Shown here: positions 16,322 to 24,818 of the stretch, piece after piece
How the letters are laid out: every line of letters begins with the position of its first letter
How positions within the stretch are numbered: position 1 is the first letter of the stretch
The notes under the pieces: generated by a model
Told to the model about the DNA's origin: nothing
Seen by the model: only the letters and a program-made list of their open reading frames with translations
Databases searched by the model: none
Source of the DNA: Psychrobacillus sp044762745
GTDB lineage: Bacteria; Bacillota; Bacilli; Bacillales_A; Planococcaceae
Direction: 5' to 3'
Assembly (NCBI RefSeq): GCF_044762745.1
Contig: NZ_JBIWEX010000024.1
Coordinates: 6,023-70,022, forward strand
Length of the DNA: 64,000 bases
Program-made: the position numbers and the translations under genes

Positions 16322-17239
16322 TTATTCATTAATTTTTGGATCAAACGCATCACGAAGTCCATCTCCTACAAAGTTAAAGGACAATACAGTGATCAGAATC
16401 ATAAATCCTGGAAGAAGCGGGTACCACCATGCACCAAGCATAATTTGTGGGTTTTGCGCACTTTGTAACATATTTCCCCAGCTAGGAATAGGTGGTTGAA
16501 TACCAAGTCCAAGGTAACTAAGGGCAGCTTCCCCTAAAATTACTCCTCCCACCCCAAGTGTCGCAGAAACAATAATAGGTCCCATCGCATTTGGTAGTAT
16601 ATGCGAAAAGATAATTTTAGAATTTTTAATCCCTAATGTTCGTGCAGCTAATACAAATTCGGATGATCGAAGTGCCAAAAATTCTCCTCGAACTAAGCGC
16701 GCCGTCCCAGTCCAACCAAAGATGGCGAAAACAAAGATTAATGTTATTAAACTAGGTTCAAAGATTGTCACAAGTGTTATGAGAAGAAATAAGGATGGAA
16801 ATGAAATAACAGCATCGACAAAACGCATAAGGATTGCATCGAGCTTTCCTCCGTAATAACCTGCCACAGCACCGATCATTGTCCCGATAAAAATGGAACC
16901 TGCAACAGATGTAAAACCAACAATGAGAGATACTCTCGCCCCATAAAGCAACCTACTTAATACGTCACGACCTAAATTATCCGCACCTAAAATATACTTT
17001 TCTCCTGGTGGACTTAACTTGTCTAGTAATACTTGTTTACTTGGATCTTGCGGCGCTAACCATGGTGCAAATATAGCAGATACGATAATGATTATTAACA
17101 AAATTGCTCCAATAACAGCTAACTTATTTTTCATAAATTTACGTAACATGACTTTCCAAATGGATTCGTGCACATGGTCATGTTTTTCTTCTATAAGTAA
17201 TGGTTCGTTTACCGTTAAATTTCGCCCTGAAAGTGTCAT
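16322..17239 (-). CDS. oligopeptide ABC transporter permease, DppC/OppC type
   Basis: This 305-residue permease has an N-terminal cytoplasmic segment, a first helix at about residues 37-57 and the OppC hallmark DPSKQVLLDKLSPPG with GADNLGRDVLSRLLYGAR. The EAA loop is VLAARTLGIKNSKIIFSHILPNAMGPI. It pairs with the DppB-type permease to form the channel. It is the last gene of the five-gene importer operon, and its stop codon abuts the shared terminator. Confidence 0.95.
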   Translation of the reverse strand: MTLSGRNLTVNEPLLIEEKHDHVHESIWKVMLRKFMKNKLAVIGAILLIIIIVSAIFAPWLAPQDPSKQVLLDKLSPPGEKYILGADNLGRDVLSRLLYGARVSLIVGFTSVAGSIFIGTMIGAVAGYYGGKLDAILMRFVDAVISFPSLFLLITLVTIFEPSLITLIFVFAIFGWTGTARLVRGEFLALRSSEFVLAARTLGIKNSKIIFSHILPNAMGPIIVSATLGVGGVILGEAALSYLGLGIQPPIPSWGNMLQSAQNPQIMLGAWWYPLLPGFMILITVLSFNFVGDGLRDAFDPKINE

Positions 17240-17250
17240 TTCATCTCCCC

Positions 17251-18201
17251 CTAGTATTCAATTCTTGGATCAAAAATAGCGTAAAGTATATCTGCAATTA
17301 AGTTACCAATTACTACTAACGAAGCTGCAATAACTACTACTGCCATAATCACCGGATAATCTCTCTGAAATGCTGCTTCTACAAAAAGTAAGCCAATCCC
17401 CGGCCAAGCAAAAATACTCTCAATGATGACAGAACCTCCAATAAACGATGGCAACATCAATCCTAGAATTGTTATAATCGGTATTAGTCCATTTCGAAGT
17501 CCATGTTTAAAAATCACTGTTCCACTTCTGAAACCATTTGCTTTCGCTGTACGGATATAATCTTGTCGAAGCACTTCCAACATGCTAGACCGAGAATATC
17601 TAGTTAGACCCGCCATATCCGCAGTCGCAAGTACAAATGCGGGGAGTATTAAATGGTGAATACGATCCCATATACTAAAAGGTTCACCAAGAGTGGCTAC
17701 ACCGCCAGTAGGAAACCAGCCCATATGTACAGACAGAAACATAATTAAAACAAGTCCAATCCAAAAATTAGGTGTAGCAACTCCTAAAAAAGATACGAAA
17801 GTAATGGAATAATCTGTTAATGAATTCCGTTTAGTTGCAGAAATGACACCAAGTGGAATAGAAATTAAAAAAGCAATAACAGATGATACAATCATTAATA
17901 TGAGCGTATTTGGTAGCCTTGCTAATATGAGATCACTGACAGGTACACCTTGTCGAATAAGTGATTCTCCAAAGTTCCCTTGAATCATATTCCCTAGCCA
18001 TCTGATGTATTGCACAACTACATTATCATTTAATCCATATGCTTCTTTATATGCCGCTAGATTTTCCTGCTTGATCATCGGATCCATCATTAAAGCCGTC
18101 GGATCTCCAGGTGCCATTTGCATCATGGCAAATGAAATGATCGTTATAAGAAAAAGTAATGGGAAAGCCATTAACGTTCGTCTTATTATATATGTAGTCA
18201 T
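17251..18201 (-). CDS. oligopeptide ABC transporter permease, DppB/OppB type
   Basis: This 316-residue permease has six predicted membrane helices. It starts YIIRRTLMAFPLLFLITIISF, continues with the conserved APGDP segment, and contains the ARANG-like EAA loop (YIRTAKANGFRSGTVIFKHGLRNGLIP). The C-terminal FAWPGIGLLFVEAAFQRDYP is diagnostic. The AAAGGAG ribosome site is 10 bases upstream. It is separated from the binding-protein gene by 129 bases that include a stable hairpin. Confidence 0.95.
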   Translation of the reverse strand: MTTYIIRRTLMAFPLLFLITIISFAMMQMAPGDPTALMMDPMIKQENLAAYKEAYGLNDNVVVQYIRWLGNMIQGNFGESLIRQGVPVSDLILARLPNTLILMIVSSVIAFLISIPLGVISATKRNSLTDYSITFVSFLGVATPNFWIGLVLIMFLSVHMGWFPTGGVATLGEPFSIWDRIHHLILPAFVLATADMAGLTRYSRSSMLEVLRQDYIRTAKANGFRSGTVIFKHGLRNGLIPIITILGLMLPSFIGGSVIIESIFAWPGIGLLFVEAAFQRDYPVIMAVVVIAASLVVIGNLIADILYAIFDPRIEY

Positions 18202-18262
18202 TTCTAGCCAACTCCTTTTAGTAATTTATTTAGTAGCTGTTAATGTTCGAAATAGGAGAAAT

Positions 18263-18301
18263 GCGAACATCCCCACTGAACTACATACTGGAGATGCTCG
18301 C
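18263..18301 (-). promoter_or_regulatory. intercistronic RNA hairpin after binding-protein gene
   Basis: In minus-strand RNA, GCGAGCATCTCC pairs with GGGGAUGUUCGC over 12 positions with two G-U pairs and a 15-base loop. No T run follows, so it is unlikely to terminate. Such hairpins commonly protect the 3' end of binding-protein messages and give them higher levels than the permeases. A second, shorter pairing (ATGTTCG/CGAACAT at 18243-18270) overlaps it and could be an alternative fold. Confidence 0.6.
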
Positions 18302-18330
18302 CACCTTTGACATTGAATTTTTTTCGCGAA

Positions 18331-19980
18331 CTAGTCTATATACCATTCATGGATTTTGTAATAAGTATTAGCTGCATTAAACTTTGGTCCATGCAGATTA
18401 GGTGCATTTGCTAAACTGCCTTCTACATAGTATAAGAAAGTATCTGGCTGTTCTTCTGCAACAATTGCATCGGCTTCAGCAATAATTCTCTTTCTTTCTT
18501 CTAGATCAGATATTCTCGTATTTTCGGATAGAAGTTCATCCACTCGCTCATTCGAAAAACCGTTATAATTTAAGCCATTTTCAATTTCTGAAGTATGCCA
18601 GAACCAAGTTGGGTCAGGGTCACTTCCAATAGACCAACCAGCAACAATTGCATCAAAATTCCATAATGGTGGACTTGTTTGTTCTACATACGCACTCCAT
18701 TCAAGCAATTCAATCGAAGTCTTGATACCGATTTCACTTAATTGTTGTTGAACAACTTCTGCAATTTGTTGACGTATTTCATTTGCCGATGTCGTTTTTA
18801 AGACAAACTCGAACTTTTTACCGTCTTTCTCTAAAATACCGTCTTTGTTAGGCTCCCATCCTGCCTCTTTCAACTTTCTTTTTGCTTCTTCAGGATTATA
18901 TTCAAACTTTGGTACATCCGGGTTAAACGCCCAGTTTGCAGGGCTACCCGGTCCATGTGCTACTACTCCCGATCCGTCCAGAATAGCTTGGACAATTGCT
19001 TCTTTATCAATCGCATGCGTTAGAGCTTGTCTAACTAATTTATCTTGGAATAATTCGTTACGTAAGTTATAGCCAATATACTCGAAAGCATTAGAAGGTC
19101 CTGATGTTACGACAACCTTTCCTTGTTCCTCTAACTTTTTAGCCGTCTCAATATATTGTGGTGAAATCCCTGTCAGATTTATATCCCCAACTTGCAACTG
19201 TGCCATTAATGTATTCATATCGGGAACAATTTTATAGATGATAGTATCTAATTTTGGTTTTCCAAGATAATAATCTTCATTGGCTTGAAGCTCGATATAT
19301 TCTCCTTCTTTCCATTGTTTGAATTTAAACGGACCTGTTCCAATTGGTTCCTTCGTATTAAACTTGTTCATACCCAGTTCCGCTATAGGAACATCTCCTA
19401 AAATATGCTTTGGCAATACTTCAAATTGCGCTGTAATTGTGATGAATGGTGCATATGGTTCCGAAAGGACAAATTCTACTGTATAATCATCTATCTTGTT
19501 GATCTCGTCGATAATTTCAAACGGTAATCCACGTGGTCCGATATAGTCTTCATGTAAAGGGATGCCGTATGAGAAGACGACATCATCCGCCGTAAAGTCA
19601 GCTCCATCATGCCATTTCACATTTTCTCGTAAATGAAAGGTCCATCTCAACCCATCATCCGAGAACTCCCAACTCTTAGCCAAATCTCCTTCAGGATTAA
19701 AATCGGTATCTACTGTTACCAATCCACTAAAAATGAAACCTTCAATCGTTGAACTAGAAGTATCTGTTGAGTAATACGGATTAAATAAAGTCGGTGCCGC
19801 TGTAGTTCCTAAAACTAAACTACCACCAGACTTTTCTTCTGTTTGTGTATTCTCTGATTGGTTATCTTCTTTTCCGCTATTCGCTTCATTACCGCTCTCT
19901 TTCACTGCTCCATCTGAACATGCTGCGGCAATAAGCATGATCAAAAAGATGATGAATAATAAAAAACGATTTTTTAACAT
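18331..19980 (-). CDS. oligopeptide ABC transporter substrate-binding lipoprotein
   Basis: This family 5 solute-binding protein is about 549 residues long. The second ATG is chosen because GGGGGAAA is too close to the first. The lipoprotein signal ends LIAAAC. The mature protein begins with an acidic, serine/asparagine-rich linker. Family 5 motifs include GTTAAPTLFNPYYS, LAKSWEFSDDGLRWTFHLRENVKWHDG and TADDVVFSYG, with the C-terminal hinge around LLEWSAYVEQ. It binds peptides outside the membrane. Its place between the ATPase and permease genes is unusual but not unique. By context I infer a preference for proline- or hydroxyproline-rich peptides. Confidence 0.94.
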   Translation of the reverse strand: MLKNRFLLFIIFLIMLIAAACSDGAVKESGNEANSGKEDNQSENTQTEEKSGGSLVLGTTAAPTLFNPYYSTDTSSSTIEGFIFSGLVTVDTDFNPEGDLAKSWEFSDDGLRWTFHLRENVKWHDGADFTADDVVFSYGIPLHEDYIGPRGLPFEIIDEINKIDDYTVEFVLSEPYAPFITITAQFEVLPKHILGDVPIAELGMNKFNTKEPIGTGPFKFKQWKEGEYIELQANEDYYLGKPKLDTIIYKIVPDMNTLMAQLQVGDINLTGISPQYIETAKKLEEQGKVVVTSGPSNAFEYIGYNLRNELFQDKLVRQALTHAIDKEAIVQAILDGSGVVAHGPGSPANWAFNPDVPKFEYNPEEAKRKLKEAGWEPNKDGILEKDGKKFEFVLKTTSANEIRQQIAEVVQQQLSEIGIKTSIELLEWSAYVEQTSPPLWNFDAIVAGWSIGSDPDPTWFWHTSEIENGLNYNGFSNERVDELLSENTRISDLEERKRIIAEADAIVAEEQPDTFLYYVEGSLANAPNLHGPKFNAANTYYKIHEWYID

Positions 19981-20069
19981 TTTCATTTTCCCCCTTTTAT
20001 TATTACATTCAAATTACACCAATATTTTTGAATACATCCCCCCTTCCAAATAAGTTAACGAACAACCTA

Positions 20070-21131
20070 TTACACTATTTGGGGATTATTATATAAATGG
20101 CAGGCGACCAATCGATTTGGCTGGACTTCTTTTAATTGTGGAACGATTGTTTCACAAGCTTTTATTTTTGCTGGACATCTTGTATGGAAAACACATCCTG
20201 TAGGTGGATTAGATGAACTTGGGATATCTCCCTTTAAGATAATCCTATCTCTGTTCACACTTCCATTTTGTCGAATAGTTGGTACCGCAGAAAGTAAAGC
20301 CTGCGTATAAGGATGAAGAGCTTCCGCATATAAATCATCCTTATCCGCTAATTCTACGAGTTTCCCTAAATACATCACTCCTACACGATCTGCAATATGC
20401 CTTACAACACTTAAATCATGTGAGATAAATATATACGTAAGATTAAATTGCGATTGTAAATCTTCTAATAGATTAATAATTTGCGCCTGAATAGATACGT
20501 CCAACGCAGAAACAGCTTCATCTGCAATGATTAACTCGGGATTTAAAACGATTGCTCTAGCGATTCCAATTCTTTGACGCTGTCCTCCTGAAAATTCATT
20601 TGGATAATGATTCATAGAAGATGAATGCAATCCTACTACGTCAAGTATTTCTTTTATTTTTTCATTTCGTTCTTTTAAATTAGCGTATAACCCATGTGCT
20701 TTTAATGGTTCATTCAAAAGATTCCCTAACGATTTCCTCGGATTCAATGAAGCATAGGGATCTTGAAAAATCATTTGAATTTTCTTGCGAATGAGTGGTC
20801 TTAATTCTCTTTCTGGCAATTTTGTAATATCTATACCGTCATACAGCACTTTTCCATCAGTTGGTTCATATAGTCTAATGAGTGCCCTGCCCATCGTAGA
20901 CTTTCCGCAACCTGATTCCCCAACGATTCCTAGTGTTTCTCCTTTCCGTACACGAAAACTAATATCGTCAACTGCTTTTACATGACCGACTACTCGTTGA
21001 ATTATTCCTGCTTTAATTGGAAAATGCATTTTTAAATTTTGTACTTCTAATAATGTTTCTTCTTTGATGACTTTGGTTACTTCTTCCGCGTTAAGAGGTG
21101 AAGCAACTTCTAATAAACTTGTTGAACCCAT
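20070..21131 (-). CDS. oligopeptide ABC transporter ATP-binding protein, DppF/OppF type
   Basis: This 353-residue ATPase has an extended N-terminus before LLEVQNLKMHFPI, Walker A GESGCGKST, the Q-loop MIFQDPYASLNPRKS, the signature FSGGQRQRIGIARAI, Walker B LIIADEAVSALD and the switch His in FISHDL. The C-terminal oligo_HPY extension (GCVFHTRCPAKIKACE) carries cysteines typical of OppF/DppF. Its start overlaps the stop of the DppD-type gene by one base, so the two ATPases are coupled. Confidence 0.95.
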   Translation of the reverse strand: MGSTSLLEVASPLNAEEVTKVIKEETLLEVQNLKMHFPIKAGIIQRVVGHVKAVDDISFRVRKGETLGIVGESGCGKSTMGRALIRLYEPTDGKVLYDGIDITKLPERELRPLIRKKIQMIFQDPYASLNPRKSLGNLLNEPLKAHGLYANLKERNEKIKEILDVVGLHSSSMNHYPNEFSGGQRQRIGIARAIVLNPELIIADEAVSALDVSIQAQIINLLEDLQSQFNLTYIFISHDLSVVRHIADRVGVMYLGKLVELADKDDLYAEALHPYTQALLSAVPTIRQNGSVNRDRIILKGDIPSSSNPPTGCVFHTRCPAKIKACETIVPQLKEVQPNRLVACHLYNNPQIV

Positions 21132-22111
21132 TATTCTCCCTCCACATCATCATATAAGAAGCAGCGAACAGATCTAGATCCGTCCATTTTTCTTAGAGTA
21201 GGTATTTCTTTTGTACAACGTTCAAATACTTTATTACATCTTTTTGCAAACTTACAGCCTTCGATGATGGTTCCAGGTGCAGGAACATTTCCTTTAATCG
21301 CTTGAAGCCTTTCTATTTCACCTTCAATTTTTGGAACAGAGTTAATGAGCCCGACTGTGTAGGGATGAAAGGGATTATCGAACAAATCATCGATGTTTGC
21401 AATCTCAACAATTTGCCCTGCATACATAACAATGACTCTGTCTGCTAGTTCAGAAACAACACCTAGATCGTGCGTTATCAAAAGAATCGATGTAGAAAAC
21501 TTCATACTAATCTCTTTCATCAATTCTAATACTTGTGCCTGAATAGTAACGTCTAATGCAGTTGTCGGCTCATCGGCAATTAAAAGTTTTGGATTACAAG
21601 ACATTGCCATCGCAATCATCACACGTTGCCTCATCCCACCAGATAATCGATGCGGATAACTTTTTAGCAATTTTCCAGGTTCGGAAAAACCTACTAACTC
21701 GAGCATTTCTATCGCTTTTCGTTCCGCTTCTCTTTTTGGCAATTTTAAATGATAAATAATAACACTCAATATTTGATCACCAATTGTAAGAACTGGATTT
21801 AAAGATGTCATCGGTTCTTGGAAAATCATTGCGATTTCTTTCCCGCGAACTTTATACATTTTCTTTTCGGGTAATTGTGCAAGATTAACGCCATCTAACA
21901 AAATCTCCCCTTCTACTACTTTCCCTTCTGGAGATGGAACAAGTCCCATAATAGAAAGAGACGTCATGCTTTTTCCGCATCCTGATTCTCCTACGAGGGC
22001 AACTATTTCACCTGCATTAATCTTGAAATCTATTCCATCGACTGCACGAACAATGCGTTTATTTTTCTTAAAGTATGTTTTGAGATTGTTTACTTCTAAA
22101 ATAGTTGACAT
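21131..22111 (-). CDS. oligopeptide ABC transporter ATP-binding protein, DppD/OppD type
   Basis: This ATPase of about 326 residues has Walker A GESGCGKSM, the Q-loop MIFQEPMTSLNPVLT, the signature LSGGMRQRVMIAMAM, Walker B LLIADEPTTALD and the switch His LITHDLG. The C-terminal cluster GCKFAKRCNKVFERC is the oligo_HPY metal-type motif. Three ATGs follow each other (22117, 22114, 22111). The GAGGTG site is best spaced for the third, which I use. It is the first gene of the importer operon, downstream of a sigma-54 promoter. Confidence 0.95.
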   Translation of the reverse strand: MSTILEVNNLKTYFKKNKRIVRAVDGIDFKINAGEIVALVGESGCGKSMTSLSIMGLVPSPEGKVVEGEILLDGVNLAQLPEKKMYKVRGKEIAMIFQEPMTSLNPVLTIGDQILSVIIYHLKLPKREAERKAIEMLELVGFSEPGKLLKSYPHRLSGGMRQRVMIAMAMSCNPKLLIADEPTTALDVTIQAQVLELMKEISMKFSTSILLITHDLGVVSELADRVIVMYAGQIVEIANIDDLFDNPFHPYTVGLINSVPKIEGEIERLQAIKGNVPAPGTIIEGCKFAKRCNKVFERCTKEIPTLRKMDGSRSVRCFLYDDVEGE

Positions 22112-22182
22112 CATCATTCACCTCATTTTGATCTTTCTTTATGCACATTTCAGCATCAAAGTTTAATGCATATTAAAGCTAT

Positions 22183-22198
22183 TGCAATATTTATGCCA
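22183..22198 (-). promoter_or_regulatory. sigma-54 promoter of oligopeptide importer operon
   Basis: On the minus strand TGGCAT-AAATA-TTGCA has the exact -24/-12 spacing, 66 bases before the first ATG of the DppD-type gene. Confidence 0.82.
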
Positions 22199-22370
22199 AA
22201 GTCATTTTATTCACAAGGTCAAAATGCAGAATGTAGTATCACCCCTTATAGTTCCTTGTTCATTTTAACTACTCAACTAAAAAACGTCTAAATTGTTAGA
22301 ATATTCTTTTAAGTGTCTATCTATTTTTACAGTTAAACCAATAGCTTTATTTTGATGGCTATTAATATAA

Positions 22371-22419
22371 AAAATAGGCTGCTGATACTCGAGTAAATAT
22401 GAGTACCAATAGCCTATTT
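22371..22419 (-). terminator. intrinsic terminator of M24 peptidase gene
   Basis: AAATAGGCT and AGCCTATTT bracket an inner GTACTC/GAGTATC pairing. The minus strand runs into T residues. It begins a few bases past the stop codon. Confidence 0.85.
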
Positions 22420-22423
22420 ATGA

Positions 22424-23500
22424 TCATAAAATAACTAATTCTTTCGCAGATGGCGACAATACTTCACAACTATCTTCCGTTATAAGGAGCATATCCTCAA
22501 TTCTAGCACCCCCGATACCCTGCAAATAGATTCCTGGCTCTATCGTGACTACCATTCCAGGCAATAGAATATTTTCTGAATCTACAGAAAATAGCGGTTT
22601 CTCATGTACTTCAAGTCCAATTCCATGACCTGTTCCTGTGCCAGAGAATTCATTGAAACCAGTTTCGATTAGAATATCTCTCATGTACTTATCTACTTCC
22701 CGATCCGTTAAGCCTGCTTTTATATTGGTCGCACAGTTTGTGAATGATTGAAGAACGACCTGTTGGATTTCCTTCATTTTTTCACTCGGCTCTCCCATTG
22801 ACACAACGCGGGAAATATCAGACCAATATCCATTATAATTAGCCCCAAAGTCAATCGTGATCATATCACCTTGTTCAATTATTTTGTCACTTGCCCGACC
22901 ATGAGGCTGTGACGCCCTATTTCCAGACGCCACAATTGGACTAAATGTAGATGTGATTCCACCATTGTTTTTAATGAAGTTTTCTAGTTCTCCTGCAACT
23001 TCGAGCTCTGTAACTCCCGGACGTATGAAGTTCAATATGTGTACAAATGCATTATCCGTAATCTTAGAGGAAGTTCTAATCTTTTCGATTTCATCTAGTG
23101 ATTTCACCATACGTATGTTTTCCACTACATCAAATGTTGGGATCAACTCGGAATCGATTAGTCCTTTTAGTTTGGAGTAGTTACCGAAATTCAAATGTTG
23201 TTGTTCAAATCCTAGACGTTTTATGTTCATTTGTTTGACTTGCTTAGCTACCTCATCGTAAATCTTATGCTTGTGACCCGTATGCTCTTTATGCAAAACA
23301 ATGTCCAAGCTAGTTTGATTTCTCGCCTGTCCCAAATAGCGGTAATCAGTTATCAGTCTTGCATCATTATGGGTAACAAGTACAACTCCATTACTGCCTG
23401 TAAATCCCGATATGTATCGCCGGTTCCAGTCCCCGTTAATCATTAATCCATCGATATTCCATTCGTCCAATTGCTTTTGAAGTTTCTCAATTCTATTCAT
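22424..23500 (-). CDS. M24 metallopeptidase, Xaa-Pro dipeptidase/aminopeptidase type
   Basis: This 358-residue protein has an N-terminal creatinase-like domain (about residues 1-125) and a pita-bread catalytic domain. The metal ligands are in place: ITIDFGANYNGYWSDISR (two Asp), GTGHGIGLEVHE (His), TIEPGIY (Glu) and GGARIEDM (Glu). The start at MNRIEK follows GGGGGCG; an upstream reading to 23665 would run through the divergent promoter region and is rejected. Such enzymes cut before proline, so this one could free hydroxyproline or proline from di- and tripeptides. It is divergent from a paralogue and has its own sigma-54 promoter. Confidence 0.93.
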   Translation of the reverse strand: MNRIEKLQKQLDEWNIDGLMINGDWNRRYISGFTGSNGVVLVTHNDARLITDYRYLGQARNQTSLDIVLHKEHTGHKHKIYDEVAKQVKQMNIKRLGFEQQHLNFGNYSKLKGLIDSELIPTFDVVENIRMVKSLDEIEKIRTSSKITDNAFVHILNFIRPGVTELEVAGELENFIKNNGGITSTFSPIVASGNRASQPHGRASDKIIEQGDMITIDFGANYNGYWSDISRVVSMGEPSEKMKEIQQVVLQSFTNCATNIKAGLTDREVDKYMRDILIETGFNEFSGTGTGHGIGLEVHEKPLFSVDSENILLPGMVVTIEPGIYLQGIGGARIEDMLLITEDSCEVLSPSAKELVIL

Positions 23501-23546
23501 TTTTTCGCCCCCAATGTTGTATTTATAACTGCCTTTCAAGAAACAA

Positions 23547-23562
23547 TGCAATACCCATGCCA
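23547..23562 (-). promoter_or_regulatory. sigma-54 promoter of leftward M24 gene
   Basis: On the minus strand TGGCAT-GGGTA-TTGCA sits 47 bases before the start codon. It is one of a divergent pair only 17 bases apart. Confidence 0.82.
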
Positions 23563-23578
23563 ACTCTAATTGCCAAAA

Positions 23579-23594
23579 TGGCATCACTCTTGCA
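23579..23594 (+). promoter_or_regulatory. sigma-54 promoter of rightward M24 gene
   Basis: TGGCAT-CACTC-TTGCA, exact spacing, 38 bases before the start. It is back to back with the promoter of the other M24 gene. Confidence 0.82.
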
Positions 23595-23632
23595 TAATCA
23601 GTATTAACTACAAATAAAGGAGGTTTATGATA

Positions 23633-24736
23633 TTGAGTAATATTTACGAAACAAGACGGGAGCATTTAAAGACTTATCTTGCTCAACAAAATATCGGTGC
23701 TGTCATGATTACTGCACCGGCAAATGTATACTACTATACAGGATTCAATTCAGACCCACACGAACGATTCATGTCTTTGATCATTAACGCTTCTACAGAT
23801 GAGACATATTTGTTTGTTCCTGCTTTGGACAAAGAAGCTGCAGTACAAGAATCTGATATAACTACAATCATCTCGATCTCGGATGAGGAAGTACCATTTG
23901 AGGTTGTTAGTAAATCGTTTGGCAAACTATCGAAAACGGTTGGAATTGAAGCAAAGAACTTAAGCTACGATCGTTATATTAGCTTGCTAGCCCATTTCCC
24001 ACATGTAGAAGTAGTCGATGTACAACCCTTCATCAACAAACAAAGAATGAAAAAGACCAAAGAGGAAATTGAAAAGTTATCAGAGGCTATAAGAATTATT
24101 GAAAAAGTTCTAGAAGAAGGTACTAAAAAAGTGAAAGTTGGTATGTCAGAATCTGAATTGACCGGGGAATTGGAGTTTCTTATGAGGAAGTTTGGTGCAG
24201 ATGGTCCTTCCTTCTCAACTATTGTATTGACAGGCGAAAAGGCTGCATTACCACATGGTTCTCCTGGAGAACGAACTATCCAACAGGGGGATTATTTATT
24301 AATCGATTTTGGCGTGGTAAAAGATGGATATTGTTCCGATATTACAAGAACCTTTATCATTGGCGAAGCATCTGAAAAGCAAAAAGAAATCTATAATATC
24401 GTTTTGCAATCAAATGAAGCTGGAATTCAAGCAGTACAAGCAGGTGTCTCATTAAAGTCATTTGATATCGCAGCTAGAAATGTTATCCATCAAAATGGAT
24501 ATGGTGATTACTTCAATAACCGTGTTGGACATGGCTTAGGTATTGAAGTACATGAAGAACCTTCCATCCATCAAAACAATGAACAACTAGCAGAAGCCGG
24601 CCTAGTTTTCACAATTGAACCAGGTATTTATATCCCCAATGTCGGTGGTGTCCGTATTGAAGATATTGTCTACATTAACGAAGATGGTAATGCAGAAGTT
24701 TTAACTACTTTCCCAAAACAACTTCAAGTCCTTTAA
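23633..24736 (+). CDS. M24 metallopeptidase, aminopeptidase P/prolidase type
   Basis: This 367-residue enzyme has the same two-domain layout as its divergent neighbour. Its ligands are LIDFGVVKDGYCSDITR, VGHGLGIEVHE, TIEPGIY and GGVRIEDI. The AAAGGAGG site is too close to the ATG at 23627 (3 bases) and well placed for the TTG at 23633, so I use the latter. The two paralogues differ throughout the N-terminal domain, which suggests different peptide lengths or residues before proline. A role in releasing (hydroxy)proline from imported peptides is inferred from context. Confidence 0.92.
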   Translation: MSNIYETRREHLKTYLAQQNIGAVMITAPANVYYYTGFNSDPHERFMSLIINASTDETYLFVPALDKEAAVQESDITTIISISDEEVPFEVVSKSFGKLSKTVGIEAKNLSYDRYISLLAHFPHVEVVDVQPFINKQRMKKTKEEIEKLSEAIRIIEKVLEEGTKKVKVGMSESELTGELEFLMRKFGADGPSFSTIVLTGEKAALPHGSPGERTIQQGDYLLIDFGVVKDGYCSDITRTFIIGEASEKQKEIYNIVLQSNEAGIQAVQAGVSLKSFDIAARNVIHQNGYGDYFNNRVGHGLGIEVHEEPSIHQNNEQLAEAGLVFTIEPGIYIPNVGGVRIEDIVYINEDGNAEVLTTFPKQLQVL

Positions 24737-24757
24737 TTTTGACCTGGCAACTGTTTG

Positions 24758-24781
24758 GCGGCAACTAATTATTGTTACCGC
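24758..24781 (+). terminator. weak hairpin between M24 and symporter genes
   Basis: GCGGCAAC and GTTACCGC pair with one mismatch and an 8-base loop. There is no clear T run, so it is at best a weak terminator between the two convergent genes. Confidence 0.4.
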
Positions 24782-24818
24782 TATACAGCTGCAAGGATTT
24801 TTTATTTCATTCTTTCAA

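Larger units (their letters stand above)
22112..22423. other. regulatory gap upstream of peptide importer operon
   Basis: The gap contains the sigma-54 promoter of the importer (22183-22198) and the terminator of the M24 gene (22371-22419). The roughly 170 bases between them are AT-rich and would be the place for activator-binding sites, but I see no clear dyad. Confidence 0.6.

Noticed and set aside
23501..23665. N-terminal extension of the leftward M24 peptidase
   Set aside because: It would pass through two sigma-54 promoters and the start of the divergent gene. GGGGGCG supports the start at 23500.
24741..24760. TGGCAACTGTTTGGC as a further sigma-54 promoter
   Set aside because: The -12 half should read TTGC; here it is TGGC, and no gene starts downstream on the plus strand.
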